Assembly (NCBI GenBank): GCA_965223245.1
Contig: CBDCVY010000013.1
Coordinates: forward strand, 3,472,001-3,536,000
Origin: CBDCVY01 sp965223245
Lineage (GTDB): Bacteria > Nitrospinota > Nitrospinia > Nitrospinales > Nitrospinaceae
Reading direction: 5' to 3'
DNA: 64,000 nt
Part shown: positions 25,166 through 32,756 of the stretch, in pieces
How positions within the stretch are numbered: the stretch's first letter is position 1
How the letters are laid out: every line of letters starts with the position of its first letter
Notes under the pieces: model-generated
The model's input: the letters and a program-made list of their open reading frames with translations, nothing else
Database searches by the model: none
What the model was told of the DNA's origin: nothing
Position numbers and translations under genes: made by a program

Positions 25166-25879
25166 GTGATCGATGCATTTTTTAATGCCCTCTCCGGTTT
25201 GCGCACCGCAAGCCGTCGTTTAGATATCAGCGCCAACAACACGGCCAACCTGCAGACTCCCGGATTTAAAAAAAGTCGTCCCGTGATCATGGATATTAAA
25301 ACCGGCGGGTCGCAAATATTAGGAACTCAACGGAACAATGCTTCCGGAGCTTTGCTTCCAACAAACGATCCCTTAAACCTTGCCATTGATGGTCCCGGAT
25401 ATTTCCAGGTAACTTTGCCGGACGGAAGTCCGGGGTTTACGCGATTCGGCGCGTTTAAGTCAGACAATTCGGGGCGCCTTGTCACTGCGAATGGTCATTC
25501 ACTGAAACCGGAAATCTCAGTGCCCTTAAATACAGAATCAATTTCAGTAAATAGCTCAGGCCAGGTGACCGGTTTTAGCAATGGTCAATCGATCACTCTC
25601 GGTCAAATTCAGTTGTCAGGATTTAATGACCCTTCAGGATTAACTTCTTTGGGTGGCAATATATTCGCGGCTTCCAGTGCCTCCGGTCAACCTGTCTCCG
25701 GTAATCCGGGGTCCGGAGGTTTGGGATTAATTCGTTCCGGTGCATTGGAAACTTCTAATGTAGATATTACTGAAGAAGCGGTGGAGCAAATTTTATCCAA
25801 AGCCGCTTTCCGCGCGAATGCAAGCGTCATTCGTACCTCGAATGAAATCGTTGGAACAATTTTAGATATTAAAGCTTGA
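25166..25879 (+). CDS. Flagellar rod/hook protein, FlgG-like, outside the main operon
   Basis: The 237-residue product has the rod-protein N-terminus ALSGLRTASRRLDISANNTA followed by NLQTPGFKKSRPV, the central LNLAIDGPGYFQVTLPDG and the C-terminal GALETSNVDITEEAVEQIL, all shared by FlgF, FlgG and FlgE. Translation starts at GTG 25166 behind a consensus AGGAGGT site. It lies 23 kb from the flgF-flgL operon and is not an exact match for either FlgF or FlgG there, so it could be an extra rod component or a distant FlgF/FlgE relative. Confidence 0.82.
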   Translation: MIDAFFNALSGLRTASRRLDISANNTANLQTPGFKKSRPVIMDIKTGGSQILGTQRNNASGALLPTNDPLNLAIDGPGYFQVTLPDGSPGFTRFGAFKSDNSGRLVTANGHSLKPEISVPLNTESISVNSSGQVTGFSNGQSITLGQIQLSGFNDPSGLTSLGGNIFAASSASGQPVSGNPGSGGLGLIRSGALETSNVDITEEAVEQILSKAAFRANASVIRTSNEIVGTILDIKA

Positions 25880-25953
25880 AATTGATCGCTCAACAGAGTT
25901 AGTATCCCTATAAATATCTTAGATCCCCCAATTCAACTTGCGTTCAATCCAGC

Positions 25954-26226
25954 ATGAGTTTTCTCAATAAAGAAAACCTAAATTACATGACTCGCGTGGA
26001 GCAGTTTTTTCTATCGCTAAAAGACTCAGGTATGGCTTTATCCGCCAGCGACTATCATTTGATCAGTCAATGGGAACAACGCCATGTTCCGGAAGACCTT
26101 TTGTGCCGATGTATCGAAACGTGCTACGTGGATTTTATAAAATCTTCGCGGAATCCGGATCCGAAAGTATCTTTAAGCCAACTTCGGGAATCGATTGAAA
26201 TAGAGTTAAAGCAGGCACCGCAATGA
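25954..26226 (+). CDS. Hypothetical protein coupled to a DnaC-like ATPase
   Basis: The 90-residue protein (MSFLNKENLNYMTRVEQFFL) is helical and soluble, with LSASDYHLISQWEQRHVPED resembling the short N-terminal domains found in primosomal or helicase-loader proteins. Its stop overlaps the start of the ATPase gene by 4 bases, so the two proteins are probably made in fixed ratio and may interact. No named family is recognised. Confidence 0.7.
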   Translation: MSFLNKENLNYMTRVEQFFLSLKDSGMALSASDYHLISQWEQRHVPEDLLCRCIETCYVDFIKSSRNPDPKVSLSQLRESIEIELKQAPQ

Positions 26227-27155
26227 AAAAAACCAGGACGAAAACTTGCAACGAGTGTAGAGGAACTCATTTTGTTTTGATTAATGAATCCGGAAAAGTG
26301 CACGGAGAAGTGTGCCCTTGTTTTGAATGCGAGATATGTAATGGCCGGGGCATGGTGTTTACTGAGGATGAAAAAGGAATTTCCTTTTTGAGTCCCTGTG
26401 TCTGCGATGAACTTAAAGAAAACTTGAATCGTCTCAATCAAAGCGGGATTCCCGGAAAATTTGTCAACGCGCAATTTGAAACGTTTCATCCGATGGATGC
26501 GTCGCAAAAGCTGGCATTGAAAATTGCCAAAGATTTTGTGAAAGATTTTGGTAAAACCGATCAGGGCATTTTATTTATGGGTCGTCCCGGTTTGGGCAAA
26601 ACCCATTTAGCCGTTTCTATTTTAAAACAATTGATATTAGACAAACATGCCGAGTGCAAATTCGTCGATTTTTTTCAGTTGCTGTCGGACATTCGATTCG
26701 GATACAGCCAGGATTTGTCAGAGCAGGCAATTATTAATCCTTATGTTCATGCACCGGTGCTTGTGATTGATGAATTGGCAAAGGGTAGAAATACGGAATG
26801 GGAATTGACCATGCTCGACCAGATAATATCGAGTCGATATAATACCTCTGATAAGATCACTCTTTTTACCACAAACTTTTTTGATACTCTCCCTGATAAA
26901 AAAGAAGGTTCCAGCCAGGACCGGCATGTAGAAATCAATGCGCGATCCGCACGAAAGACATTTGCCGGAGAAGAAACACTGGAAGATAAGGTCGGGGAAC
27001 GAATTTATTCGCGGTTAACGGAAATGTGCCGGTTTGTGAAAATGGAGGGAGAAGATTATCGGCACCAGGTACGTGTCCATTCACCGGCATCCAATAATAG
27101 TCAAATCGGAAAAGCAAAATCCAAATCTAAAATGAAATCCAAATCCAAAAAATAA
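26223..27155 (+). CDS. DnaC/IstB-type ATPase with an N-terminal zinc-cluster motif
   Basis: The 310-residue protein begins with a Cys-rich module (CNECRG; CPCFECEICNGRG; CVCDE) likely to bind zinc. It continues with an AAA+ domain: Walker A MGRPGLGKTHLA at about residue 119 and Walker B VLVIDELAKG at about residue 179, plus ITLFTTNF (sensor 1). This resembles DnaC/DnaI helicase loaders. No transposase is adjacent, which argues against IstB. The C-terminus is a low-complexity KSKSKMKSKSKK tail. A role in replicative helicase loading is inferred. Confidence 0.82.
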   Translation: MKKTRTKTCNECRGTHFVLINESGKVHGEVCPCFECEICNGRGMVFTEDEKGISFLSPCVCDELKENLNRLNQSGIPGKFVNAQFETFHPMDASQKLALKIAKDFVKDFGKTDQGILFMGRPGLGKTHLAVSILKQLILDKHAECKFVDFFQLLSDIRFGYSQDLSEQAIINPYVHAPVLVIDELAKGRNTEWELTMLDQIISSRYNTSDKITLFTTNFFDTLPDKKEGSSQDRHVEINARSARKTFAGEETLEDKVGERIYSRLTEMCRFVKMEGEDYRHQVRVHSPASNNSQIGKAKSKSKMKSKSKK

Positions 27156-27190
27156 AGGATGAGAAACGAATTTCTCACCCTTTATTCGAA
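27154..27190 (+). terminator. Stem-loop after the DnaC-like gene
   Basis: AAAGGATGAGAAA and TTTCTCACCCTTT pair with a single A/C mismatch around a CGAA tetraloop, starting at the stop codon. The T run is short (CCCTTTATT), so termination may be weak. No gene is seen between here and 27489. Confidence 0.5.
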
Positions 27191-27488
27191 TCAGAGGATG
27201 CGAACCATTTGTCCAACTCTTGGTGGAGGATTAGGACGGGGTAGCGGACCCCCTGAAGGTCTATTCATTTTTTTTGGGAATGTTGAGAAACAGAAAATCT
27301 CACCACTCCCTGTTTGTCCTTGGCAAAGCCGCCTGGCGAAACGGCGCAATTTCATTGAAACCGGGTAAAACCGGGTTCCCGGTAAATCTACTGGGTTGCA
27401 GGTTTAATTTTTAATATAATTGATCCCATAGATCGAATCATTCGGTTTATAAAGAAATTGCCCATTATCTCTAAAACGGAGAATTGAA

Positions 27489-28304
27489 TTGAAAGCTTTA
27501 GCGAAATTTTGCTTATTTTTGGGTTTTTTGGCATTTTGGGGCTGTGATCGAGACCTAAAAGAACACAAAGTTCCCCCTGCAACTCTAAAAAAACTCGAAA
27601 GACAATATGATCCTGCCCTCAAGGAAAAAGAAATTACCGGCACCATAAGCCTTGAAAATGGGCAAGTTTCTTCTCCGGAGGGTTCGATGTTATTTTTGTT
27701 TGTACGACCCGAGGGGGTAAACTCCGGCCCTCCCTTGGCAGCGAAGCGAATTGGCTATTTTGAATTTCCCTACGAGTTTGCGATAGGCCCTAAAGATATA
27801 ATGATGCCGGGCGCTCAGTTTGAGGGCAATTTAAGTGTAACCGCACGGTTGGATCACGATGGAGATGCAAAAGCCCGCCCCGGAGATCTGCTGGGGAAAA
27901 TAATTGCCAAACCTGGGGATAAGGGTGTAAAGATAGTTTTGAACCAGTCCGTACAAATGAAAAGTCAAACGATTTCCGGAACCCTTCAAATAGATAAATC
28001 CGTTGAAGGTAAGGTTCCGCCGAATGCCGTATTGTTTATCATTGCCAAGAAAAAAGGACCGCGGGGAACTCCCCCCATTGCCGTCCAGCGAATTACCGAT
28101 CCGACGTTTCCCCTGGATTTTAAGATTGGTCAAAAGGATGTCATGATGCCGAATGCCGAGTTTGACGGAGACATATTGCTCACGGCTCGTTTAGACCAGG
28201 ACGGCAGTGCGATGGGCCAATCCGGAGATGTTGAAGGCGTTCTCCCGGCCCAGGCCGGAGAAAACAATGTGGTATTAACTTTGGACCATGTGATCGGAGG
28301 ATAA
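27489..28304 (+). CDS. Lipoprotein with two CcmI/CcmH-type C-terminal domains
   Basis: The 271-residue protein has a lipoprotein signal (FCLFLGFLAFWGC, Cys19). It holds two tandem homologous domains (about residues 48-155 and 163-270). Each contains LF-FV/IA, then PPLAAKRI or PPIAVQRI, then F-IGPKDIMMPGAQFEGNLSV or F-IGQKDVMMPNAEFDGDILL, then TARLD-DGxA and PGDLLG or SGDVEG. This closely follows the C-terminal domain of cytochrome c biogenesis CcmI/CycH (the LAVxR...M.p...ARiS.sGdA.pqpGDl pattern). Here it stands alone, without TPRs or a membrane anchor other than lipid. A role in cytochrome c handling is inferred. Confidence 0.72.
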   Translation: MKALAKFCLFLGFLAFWGCDRDLKEHKVPPATLKKLERQYDPALKEKEITGTISLENGQVSSPEGSMLFLFVRPEGVNSGPPLAAKRIGYFEFPYEFAIGPKDIMMPGAQFEGNLSVTARLDHDGDAKARPGDLLGKIIAKPGDKGVKIVLNQSVQMKSQTISGTLQIDKSVEGKVPPNAVLFIIAKKKGPRGTPPIAVQRITDPTFPLDFKIGQKDVMMPNAEFDGDILLTARLDQDGSAMGQSGDVEGVLPAQAGENNVVLTLDHVIGG

Positions 28305-28334
28305 AATTTCGGGAGTTTAAAAATCAATACCTCG

Positions 28335-29369
28335 TCATTTGGGAATGCTTCTTTCGATCATGAACTGTACGTTGTCATTGGCATTGACATATTCGATTTT
28401 GATGTTGGGGTGTTGATTTTGAAACACACGGAACACTTCATCGGCAAATCCCTGCCCTACGGTTTTCACTCCTTTAAAGTCGAAACAAATGGCATTGAAT
28501 TTTTCCAGGCTGAATAAAATTCTCTTGGCTTGCGAACGGGAAATGAATTTTTCATCTTCTATTTTACTGAGCTCTACCAGGATATGAGTTTTGTCGAATC
28601 GGGGCGTCTCTGTTTTATGTTCGAAGGTCGAATATTGACGAAAAATATTGCCCAATGTTCTTATTCCGTGCAGGTTGAGGGTAAAGGCTACTAGAGTGCC
28701 TTTATAAATTTCGTTAGAGGAATCGATGGTCCAATCGTCGTTTTCTCTTTGGAAAATGAGATCGAACGAACGCATGAGAAAAAAATCCACAACACGCGAA
28801 GTGAAAAAAATACCTTCGCCGCTGTGGCGCTCTGGATCGGTCGTCAGTTTGCCTTTGGATAAATGTAAAATGCTTTCACGTTCCGTATCAAGACTCAAAT
28901 GAGTTTGGATTTTTCTGAAAATGCCAATCCCGTTGTCTAGAATTTGCAGCCGCAGGTACTTCCCTTCCATTTTTGAGGTTACCGTAATGCGACTGCCCTC
29001 CGAGTGATCGATGGCGTTATTAAATATCTCTCCAAAAGCGTAGCAGCAAATATCAAAAACACTCTCCGAGAATAGGGACAAGGGTTCCGCAAAATGATCC
29101 TTCCATACCTGATCTTCTTTCAGGCCGTGAGCAATATCAAAGTGAAGAACTTTGTCCAGAGAATTGGATAAGTGGTACGACGCGGCCCGGGTTCGACCCG
29201 ATTGAACAATTTTGTGGTCACGCAGCAATCGGCCCAAGTGTCGGTGCACGGTGGTGCGAGTGACATTAAACTTTTGGGCGGTCACCGTGACGATGTCTTT
29301 AGGGTGTTCGGGTAGAGACTGCACAATAAATTCACGTATTTTCTCAGAGCGTGGTTCGGTTTCAAACAT
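28335..29369 (-). CDS. Winged-helix / GHKL ATPase / STAS-like (DUF4325) fusion protein, copy A
   Basis: The 344-residue protein combines three modules. Residues 5-70 form a winged helix (VTVTAQKFNVTRTTVHRHLG RLL). Residues 95-225 form a GHKL ATPase fold with N-box AFGEIFNNAIDHSEG, G1 LQILDNGIGIF and G2 RHSGEGIFFTSRVV. The C-terminus (250-344) is STAS-like DUF4325 (RFDKTHILVELSKIE; FDFKGVKTVGQGFADEVFRV; IEYVNANDNVQFMIE). This merges the anti-sigma-kinase and STAS logic with DNA binding in one chain. A paralogue is encoded at 31515. It probably acts as an ATP-dependent transcription regulator. Confidence 0.8.
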   Translation of the reverse strand: MFETEPRSEKIREFIVQSLPEHPKDIVTVTAQKFNVTRTTVHRHLGRLLRDHKIVQSGRTRAASYHLSNSLDKVLHFDIAHGLKEDQVWKDHFAEPLSLFSESVFDICCYAFGEIFNNAIDHSEGSRITVTSKMEGKYLRLQILDNGIGIFRKIQTHLSLDTERESILHLSKGKLTTDPERHSGEGIFFTSRVVDFFLMRSFDLIFQRENDDWTIDSSNEIYKGTLVAFTLNLHGIRTLGNIFRQYSTFEHKTETPRFDKTHILVELSKIEDEKFISRSQAKRILFSLEKFNAICFDFKGVKTVGQGFADEVFRVFQNQHPNIKIEYVNANDNVQFMIERSIPK

Positions 29370-29519
29370 TTGAGAGTGAGTTGAAAGTTTTCAGTAATTA
29401 GGGGCTCAAATTAAGGATTTTTTTCCATAGCCCAAGATAAGCTTATATAAATTCGGTGAACTTTGCATAAGCTTAAGTAATACAATACGTTGTTTTTTGC
29501 AATTTTAGCTGATTATAAA

Positions 29520-29592
29520 TAGTTATAAAAATATTTACAACTAGTTATAATAATATTTTTTTTATAACGATAATTAGGGTGTTTTATAACTA
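29520..29592. promoter_or_regulatory. Cluster of TAGTTATAA repeats
   Basis: TAGTTATAA occurs at 29520 and 29542, with inverted relatives TTATAACGA at 29562 and TTATAACTA at 29584. The cluster is about 150 bases upstream of the minus-strand fusion gene A and about 340 bases upstream of the CPBP gene. It may be an operator for the winged-helix protein. The rest of 29370-29926 is AT-rich with no gene. Confidence 0.4.
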
Positions 29593-29926
29593 CAAAATAT
29601 GGGGCGCTATGCATTAATAACCTACAAAATGCAGATTTTAAACATTGGATCCTGAGATATTAATCTCGTGAGATCATGGACCATAAATGGCAGAAATAAT
29701 CCTGAATTGAGGTGTTTTCAGGGGTGGAGAGTTATCTTTTTTTCAAAATTGTGGGAATTATTTCCAGATGGTACTCTCCAATCGGCCCAAGGAAATTACC
29801 TGGCATTTTAAAGAAAAAAATAATGAGGCATTGATTCCGTTTACTTCGAGCCAGGGTTGTCTTCCGAGCAAAGGTCGAACCAAGGGGTAGCGGTTTTTTC
29901 CCTACTATTATTTTGTAAATATTTTG

Positions 29927-30730
29927 ATGTTCTTTATTGGAATGGGTCATACTATTAATATGGACCAAAAACTTACTTCTTCTAATCCATATAGCGTGAG
30001 GGAAAGCCAACCTCAATACTGGGGATTTTGGGCTACTATTGGATTTAGTACCCTTATTGTTATTGCTAACATTGGAATGAGTATACTGGTGTTTGTGATT
30101 TACTCGGCTATGAAGTTGGCCGAAGACCCTGATGTGGATATAAAAGCCTTGGGGTCAGATTTGGAGTCGAATGGATGGTTTCTTTCAATCTCTACGATTC
30201 CTTCCGCTATTGTCTGTGTTGGCTTGATGCTTTTGTTTGTTAAAATTCGCAAAGGCAGTTCTATCCGCAGTTATTTTCATTTAACACCCGTGCCTCCAAG
30301 AGTGTATTTGGATTGGGTTGGCATCCTCTTACTTTTAGAGATGGGAGGCTTTTTTCTATTTATACTGTTGGATCGTCCATCGATCCCCCCGTTTATGGAA
30401 AAGGTTTATCAATCGGCGGGGAGCCTTCCTTTGTTATGGGTGACAATTACGATAGCGGCCCCGGTTGTAGAAGAGTTTTTTTTCCGCGGATTTCTTTTTG
30501 AAGGACTGCGGCATTCCCGGTTAGGCTCCATAGGGGCAATTATAATCACAACCGTTACCTGGACTGTGATTCATACTCAATATGAAATTCCTGAATTGGC
30601 CGTCGTTGCCTGTTTAGGTGTGGTTTTAGGAATTGCTAAGGTTAAAACAGGTTCGCTTTACGTTCCTCTGGCACTGCATTGTCTAGTGAATACTTTGGCG
30701 ATGATCGCAGTTACTTTTTATATGCAATAG
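29927..30730 (+). CDS. CPBP-family intramembrane metalloprotease
   Basis: The protein (about 267 residues) has several hydrophobic segments (first ATIGFSTLIVIANIGMSILV) and the three CPBP (Abi/Rce1-like) motifs: EEFFFRGFLFEGLR (EExxxR), TWTVIHTQYE (FxxxH-type, with W in place of F) and LHCLVNTLAM (HxxxN). These Glu and His residues form the intramembrane active site. The start is uncertain: ATG at 29927, 29942 or 29960 would all keep the domain. It lies between the two winged-helix/GHKL genes; a functional link is possible but unproven. Confidence 0.83.
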   Translation: MFFIGMGHTINMDQKLTSSNPYSVRESQPQYWGFWATIGFSTLIVIANIGMSILVFVIYSAMKLAEDPDVDIKALGSDLESNGWFLSISTIPSAIVCVGLMLLFVKIRKGSSIRSYFHLTPVPPRVYLDWVGILLLLEMGGFFLFILLDRPSIPPFMEKVYQSAGSLPLLWVTITIAAPVVEEFFFRGFLFEGLRHSRLGSIGAIIITTVTWTVIHTQYEIPELAVVACLGVVLGIAKVKTGSLYVPLALHCLVNTLAMIAVTFYMQ

Positions 30731-30794
30731 TGCTCATTGGAAATTACGGCAAAGATAAAAAATAATTTTTTGAATGGGCAGCTTACTTTTTATA

Positions 30795-30932
30795 GAGACC
30801 TTTGCGTAACTCAGATTTTTGAACGAAACATAAAAAATATTAAAACGGAGATCCCTGTGCTCCCTCTTTTTAAAGAGATCTTTGCGTAAGCAAGAAATTT
30901 GGAAAAGCTCTGATTGTCAATCACCCCGGCCC
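30795..30932. repeat. Composite of two MITE-like half elements
   Basis: The first half (30795-30867) starts GAGACCTTTGCGTAA and matches the copy at 4994 almost base for base. It is followed by GAGATCTTTGCGTAA at 30874, which starts the right arm of the family in reverse orientation (AAATTTGGAAAAGC, GATTGTCAATCACCCCGGCC). The remaining gap to 31190 contains only degenerate repeats related to those at 16333 and 20844. Confidence 0.6.
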
Positions 30933-31190
30933 GCAGCGTGACGTTGCACCCAGAATTAATCTTCGATGAGTTTCTGAAGATAACATATCGTCAGAAACCT
31001 CGCGGAAATCTCTGTTGCCTCCAATCGCCAGATTGGGAAAGAGGGCGATCATCGACTTCCGTTTTCTAGTTTGGTTCTAAAGGCTGGGAAGGTTCTGACG
31101 ATATGGCGTTCACACTAACTCATCGGAAATTCAAGTTACCCCTGGCGCTAGCCAGTCATCGAGAATGAATTTTACCCCCACGCAAGCGGG

Positions 31191-31367
31191 TTATTCGTTG
31201 CCGAGGCCGAATAAGTCGTCTTGGTAAAGTTCATCCAGGGCATTTTGATTTTCGTTGGCAGGTTCCTTTTCTAAATCGATATCCAGCTGAGCCCATTTTT
31301 CTTTGATACGGGTTTTGCTGAAATAAAAAGGACGTTTGGGGGTTGGGAATGCAACTTCTTCATTCAT
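31191..31367 (-). CDS. Small acidic hypothetical protein
   Basis: A 58-residue product starting MNEEVAFPTPKRPFYFSKTR and ending DDLFGLGNE, acidic and without a signal or membrane segment. An AGAGGA site lies 9 bases upstream of the ATG, supporting this start over longer frames. No family is recognised. It is 150 bases from the second winged-helix/GHKL gene on the same strand and could be in the same transcript. Confidence 0.6.
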   Translation of the reverse strand: MNEEVAFPTPKRPFYFSKTRIKEKWAQLDIDLEKEPANENQNALDELYQDDLFGLGNE

Positions 31368-31514
31368 AAAAAATCCTCTTAGAGAACAAAATTTATTTAT
31401 TCCGGATGAAGCAATGATCTTATGCCTATTATAGTCACTAGGCCCTGGGAAAAAGCAAATTTTTTTCAAGTATGGAACAATAAGAAACAGGATCCAATTA
31501 ACGGGTTTGAAAGT

Positions 31515-32612
31515 TTACGGGGTTTTTTCAAGTAAGGTGTGTTCAATCATAAACTTAACATCATCATTTGCATTGAGGTATTCTATTTCGATATGTGGGT
31601 ACCGTGCTTGGAACAACCGAAAAACCTCATCGACAAATCCCTGAGTAACAGAGTTTACATTTTTAAAGTCTACCAAAACATGTCGATATTTGTGAACGCC
31701 CTGTAATAATTTTTTTGCGTTTTGCCGATTGCAGCGGTTTAAAATTTCTTTAGAGCTGAGTTCTACCAAAATATGGATCTTGTCGAAGCGAGGGTCAGAG
31801 TTTTCATCAAAAGTAGAATACTTTTTAAAAATTTCGGTGATTCGCCGCCGGGTATTGTAGGCAAGCGAAAGTGAAACGGAAGTTCCCGTTAACTTCACTT
31901 GATGGGTTTCGAGGGTCCAATCGTCTTGTCGGTTGTTACGATAGAAATGGATATTCCCGGAACGAAGCAGAAACTGATCCACGGCCCGGCTTGTAAAAAA
32001 TAAACCCTGCCCACTATGTTTTTCAGGAGAAGTGGTCACTTTTTCAGTTGCCAGTCGAATGACACATTCTCTTTCGTTTGGAAGGGATAACGCATTTTGT
32101 ATCCATTCAAAAATACCAATCCCGTTATCCTTTATTTTTAACGTTAATTCGTCTTTGTCCCAAAGAGTTTGGATTTCAACTTCGGTGGCTTTGGAATGAT
32201 CCATTACGTTATTGAACGTCCGGGAAAACGCATAACGGAAAATTTCGTAAGCATTTTTTGGCAATAGACAAAAAGTATCTTCCAGGTAATCCATCCAAAT
32301 TTGGGTCTCGCTCAATTCAGGGAAAATTTTTACCGAAAACTTTCTATTGAGAGATGCCTTCAAAAAATATTGGGCGCTGCTGGTGTTTCCAATTTTGATA
32401 ATTTCTTTTTCATTAAGCAACCATTGCAAGTGACGATAAATCGTAGTTCTGGCTACCAGGAAATTCGACGTTGCCAATGGGATGATTCCTTTGGGATTTG
32501 AAGGAATATGTTGTAACAGGAAATCGCGAATGGCCGTCGGTTGATCCTTTTTGACCAATTGGCAGGGATGAATGAGTGAACCCTGCTCTTCCAAATGTGG
32601 ATGCGTTTCCAT
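31515..32612 (-). CDS. Winged-helix / GHKL ATPase / STAS-like (DUF4325) fusion protein, copy B
   Basis: The 365-residue paralogue of the protein at 28335 has the same order: winged helix (LATSNFLVARTTIYRHLQWL, about residues 47-66), GHKL core (AFSRTFNNVMDHSKA, KIKDNGIGIF, HSGQGLFFTSRAV) and C-terminal STAS-like domain (RFDKIHILVELSS; VDFKNVNSVTQGFVDEVFRL; IEYLNANDDVKFMIE). The copies are alignable throughout but clearly diverged, so the duplication is not recent. An inverted repeat overlapping the start codon (32611-32643) suggests autoregulation. Confidence 0.8.
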   Translation of the reverse strand: METHPHLEEQGSLIHPCQLVKKDQPTAIRDFLLQHIPSNPKGIIPLATSNFLVARTTIYRHLQWLLNEKEIIKIGNTSSAQYFLKASLNRKFSVKIFPELSETQIWMDYLEDTFCLLPKNAYEIFRYAFSRTFNNVMDHSKATEVEIQTLWDKDELTLKIKDNGIGIFEWIQNALSLPNERECVIRLATEKVTTSPEKHSGQGLFFTSRAVDQFLLRSGNIHFYRNNRQDDWTLETHQVKLTGTSVSLSLAYNTRRRITEIFKKYSTFDENSDPRFDKIHILVELSSKEILNRCNRQNAKKLLQGVHKYRHVLVDFKNVNSVTQGFVDEVFRLFQARYPHIEIEYLNANDDVKFMIEHTLLEKTP

Positions 32613-32643
32613 AATAGATAGAAAATTATTGTTAATCTATTAT
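32611..32643. promoter_or_regulatory. Operator-like inverted repeat at the copy B start
   Basis: ATAATAGAT (32611-32619) and ATCTATTAT (32635-32643) are perfect inverted arms separated by 15 bases. The first arm overlaps the start codon of the winged-helix/GHKL gene, a position suited to autorepression. Confidence 0.5.
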
Positions 32644-32756
32644 AGTTTAATCGGATTGAGAAGAAATTTGAAGAGGAAAGTTTTTTGATTTCGAAGATCT
32701 GCCCACGGGGTCGTTGGGTTTTCTTTTGTTTTTTCGGATAATAGTTAATAGAAGGT

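Noticed and set aside
26223..27155. The DnaC-like ATPase as an IS21 IstB transposition helper
   Set aside because: No istA-like gene or IS ends are nearby, and it has an extra Cys-rich N-terminus and a coupled partner gene.
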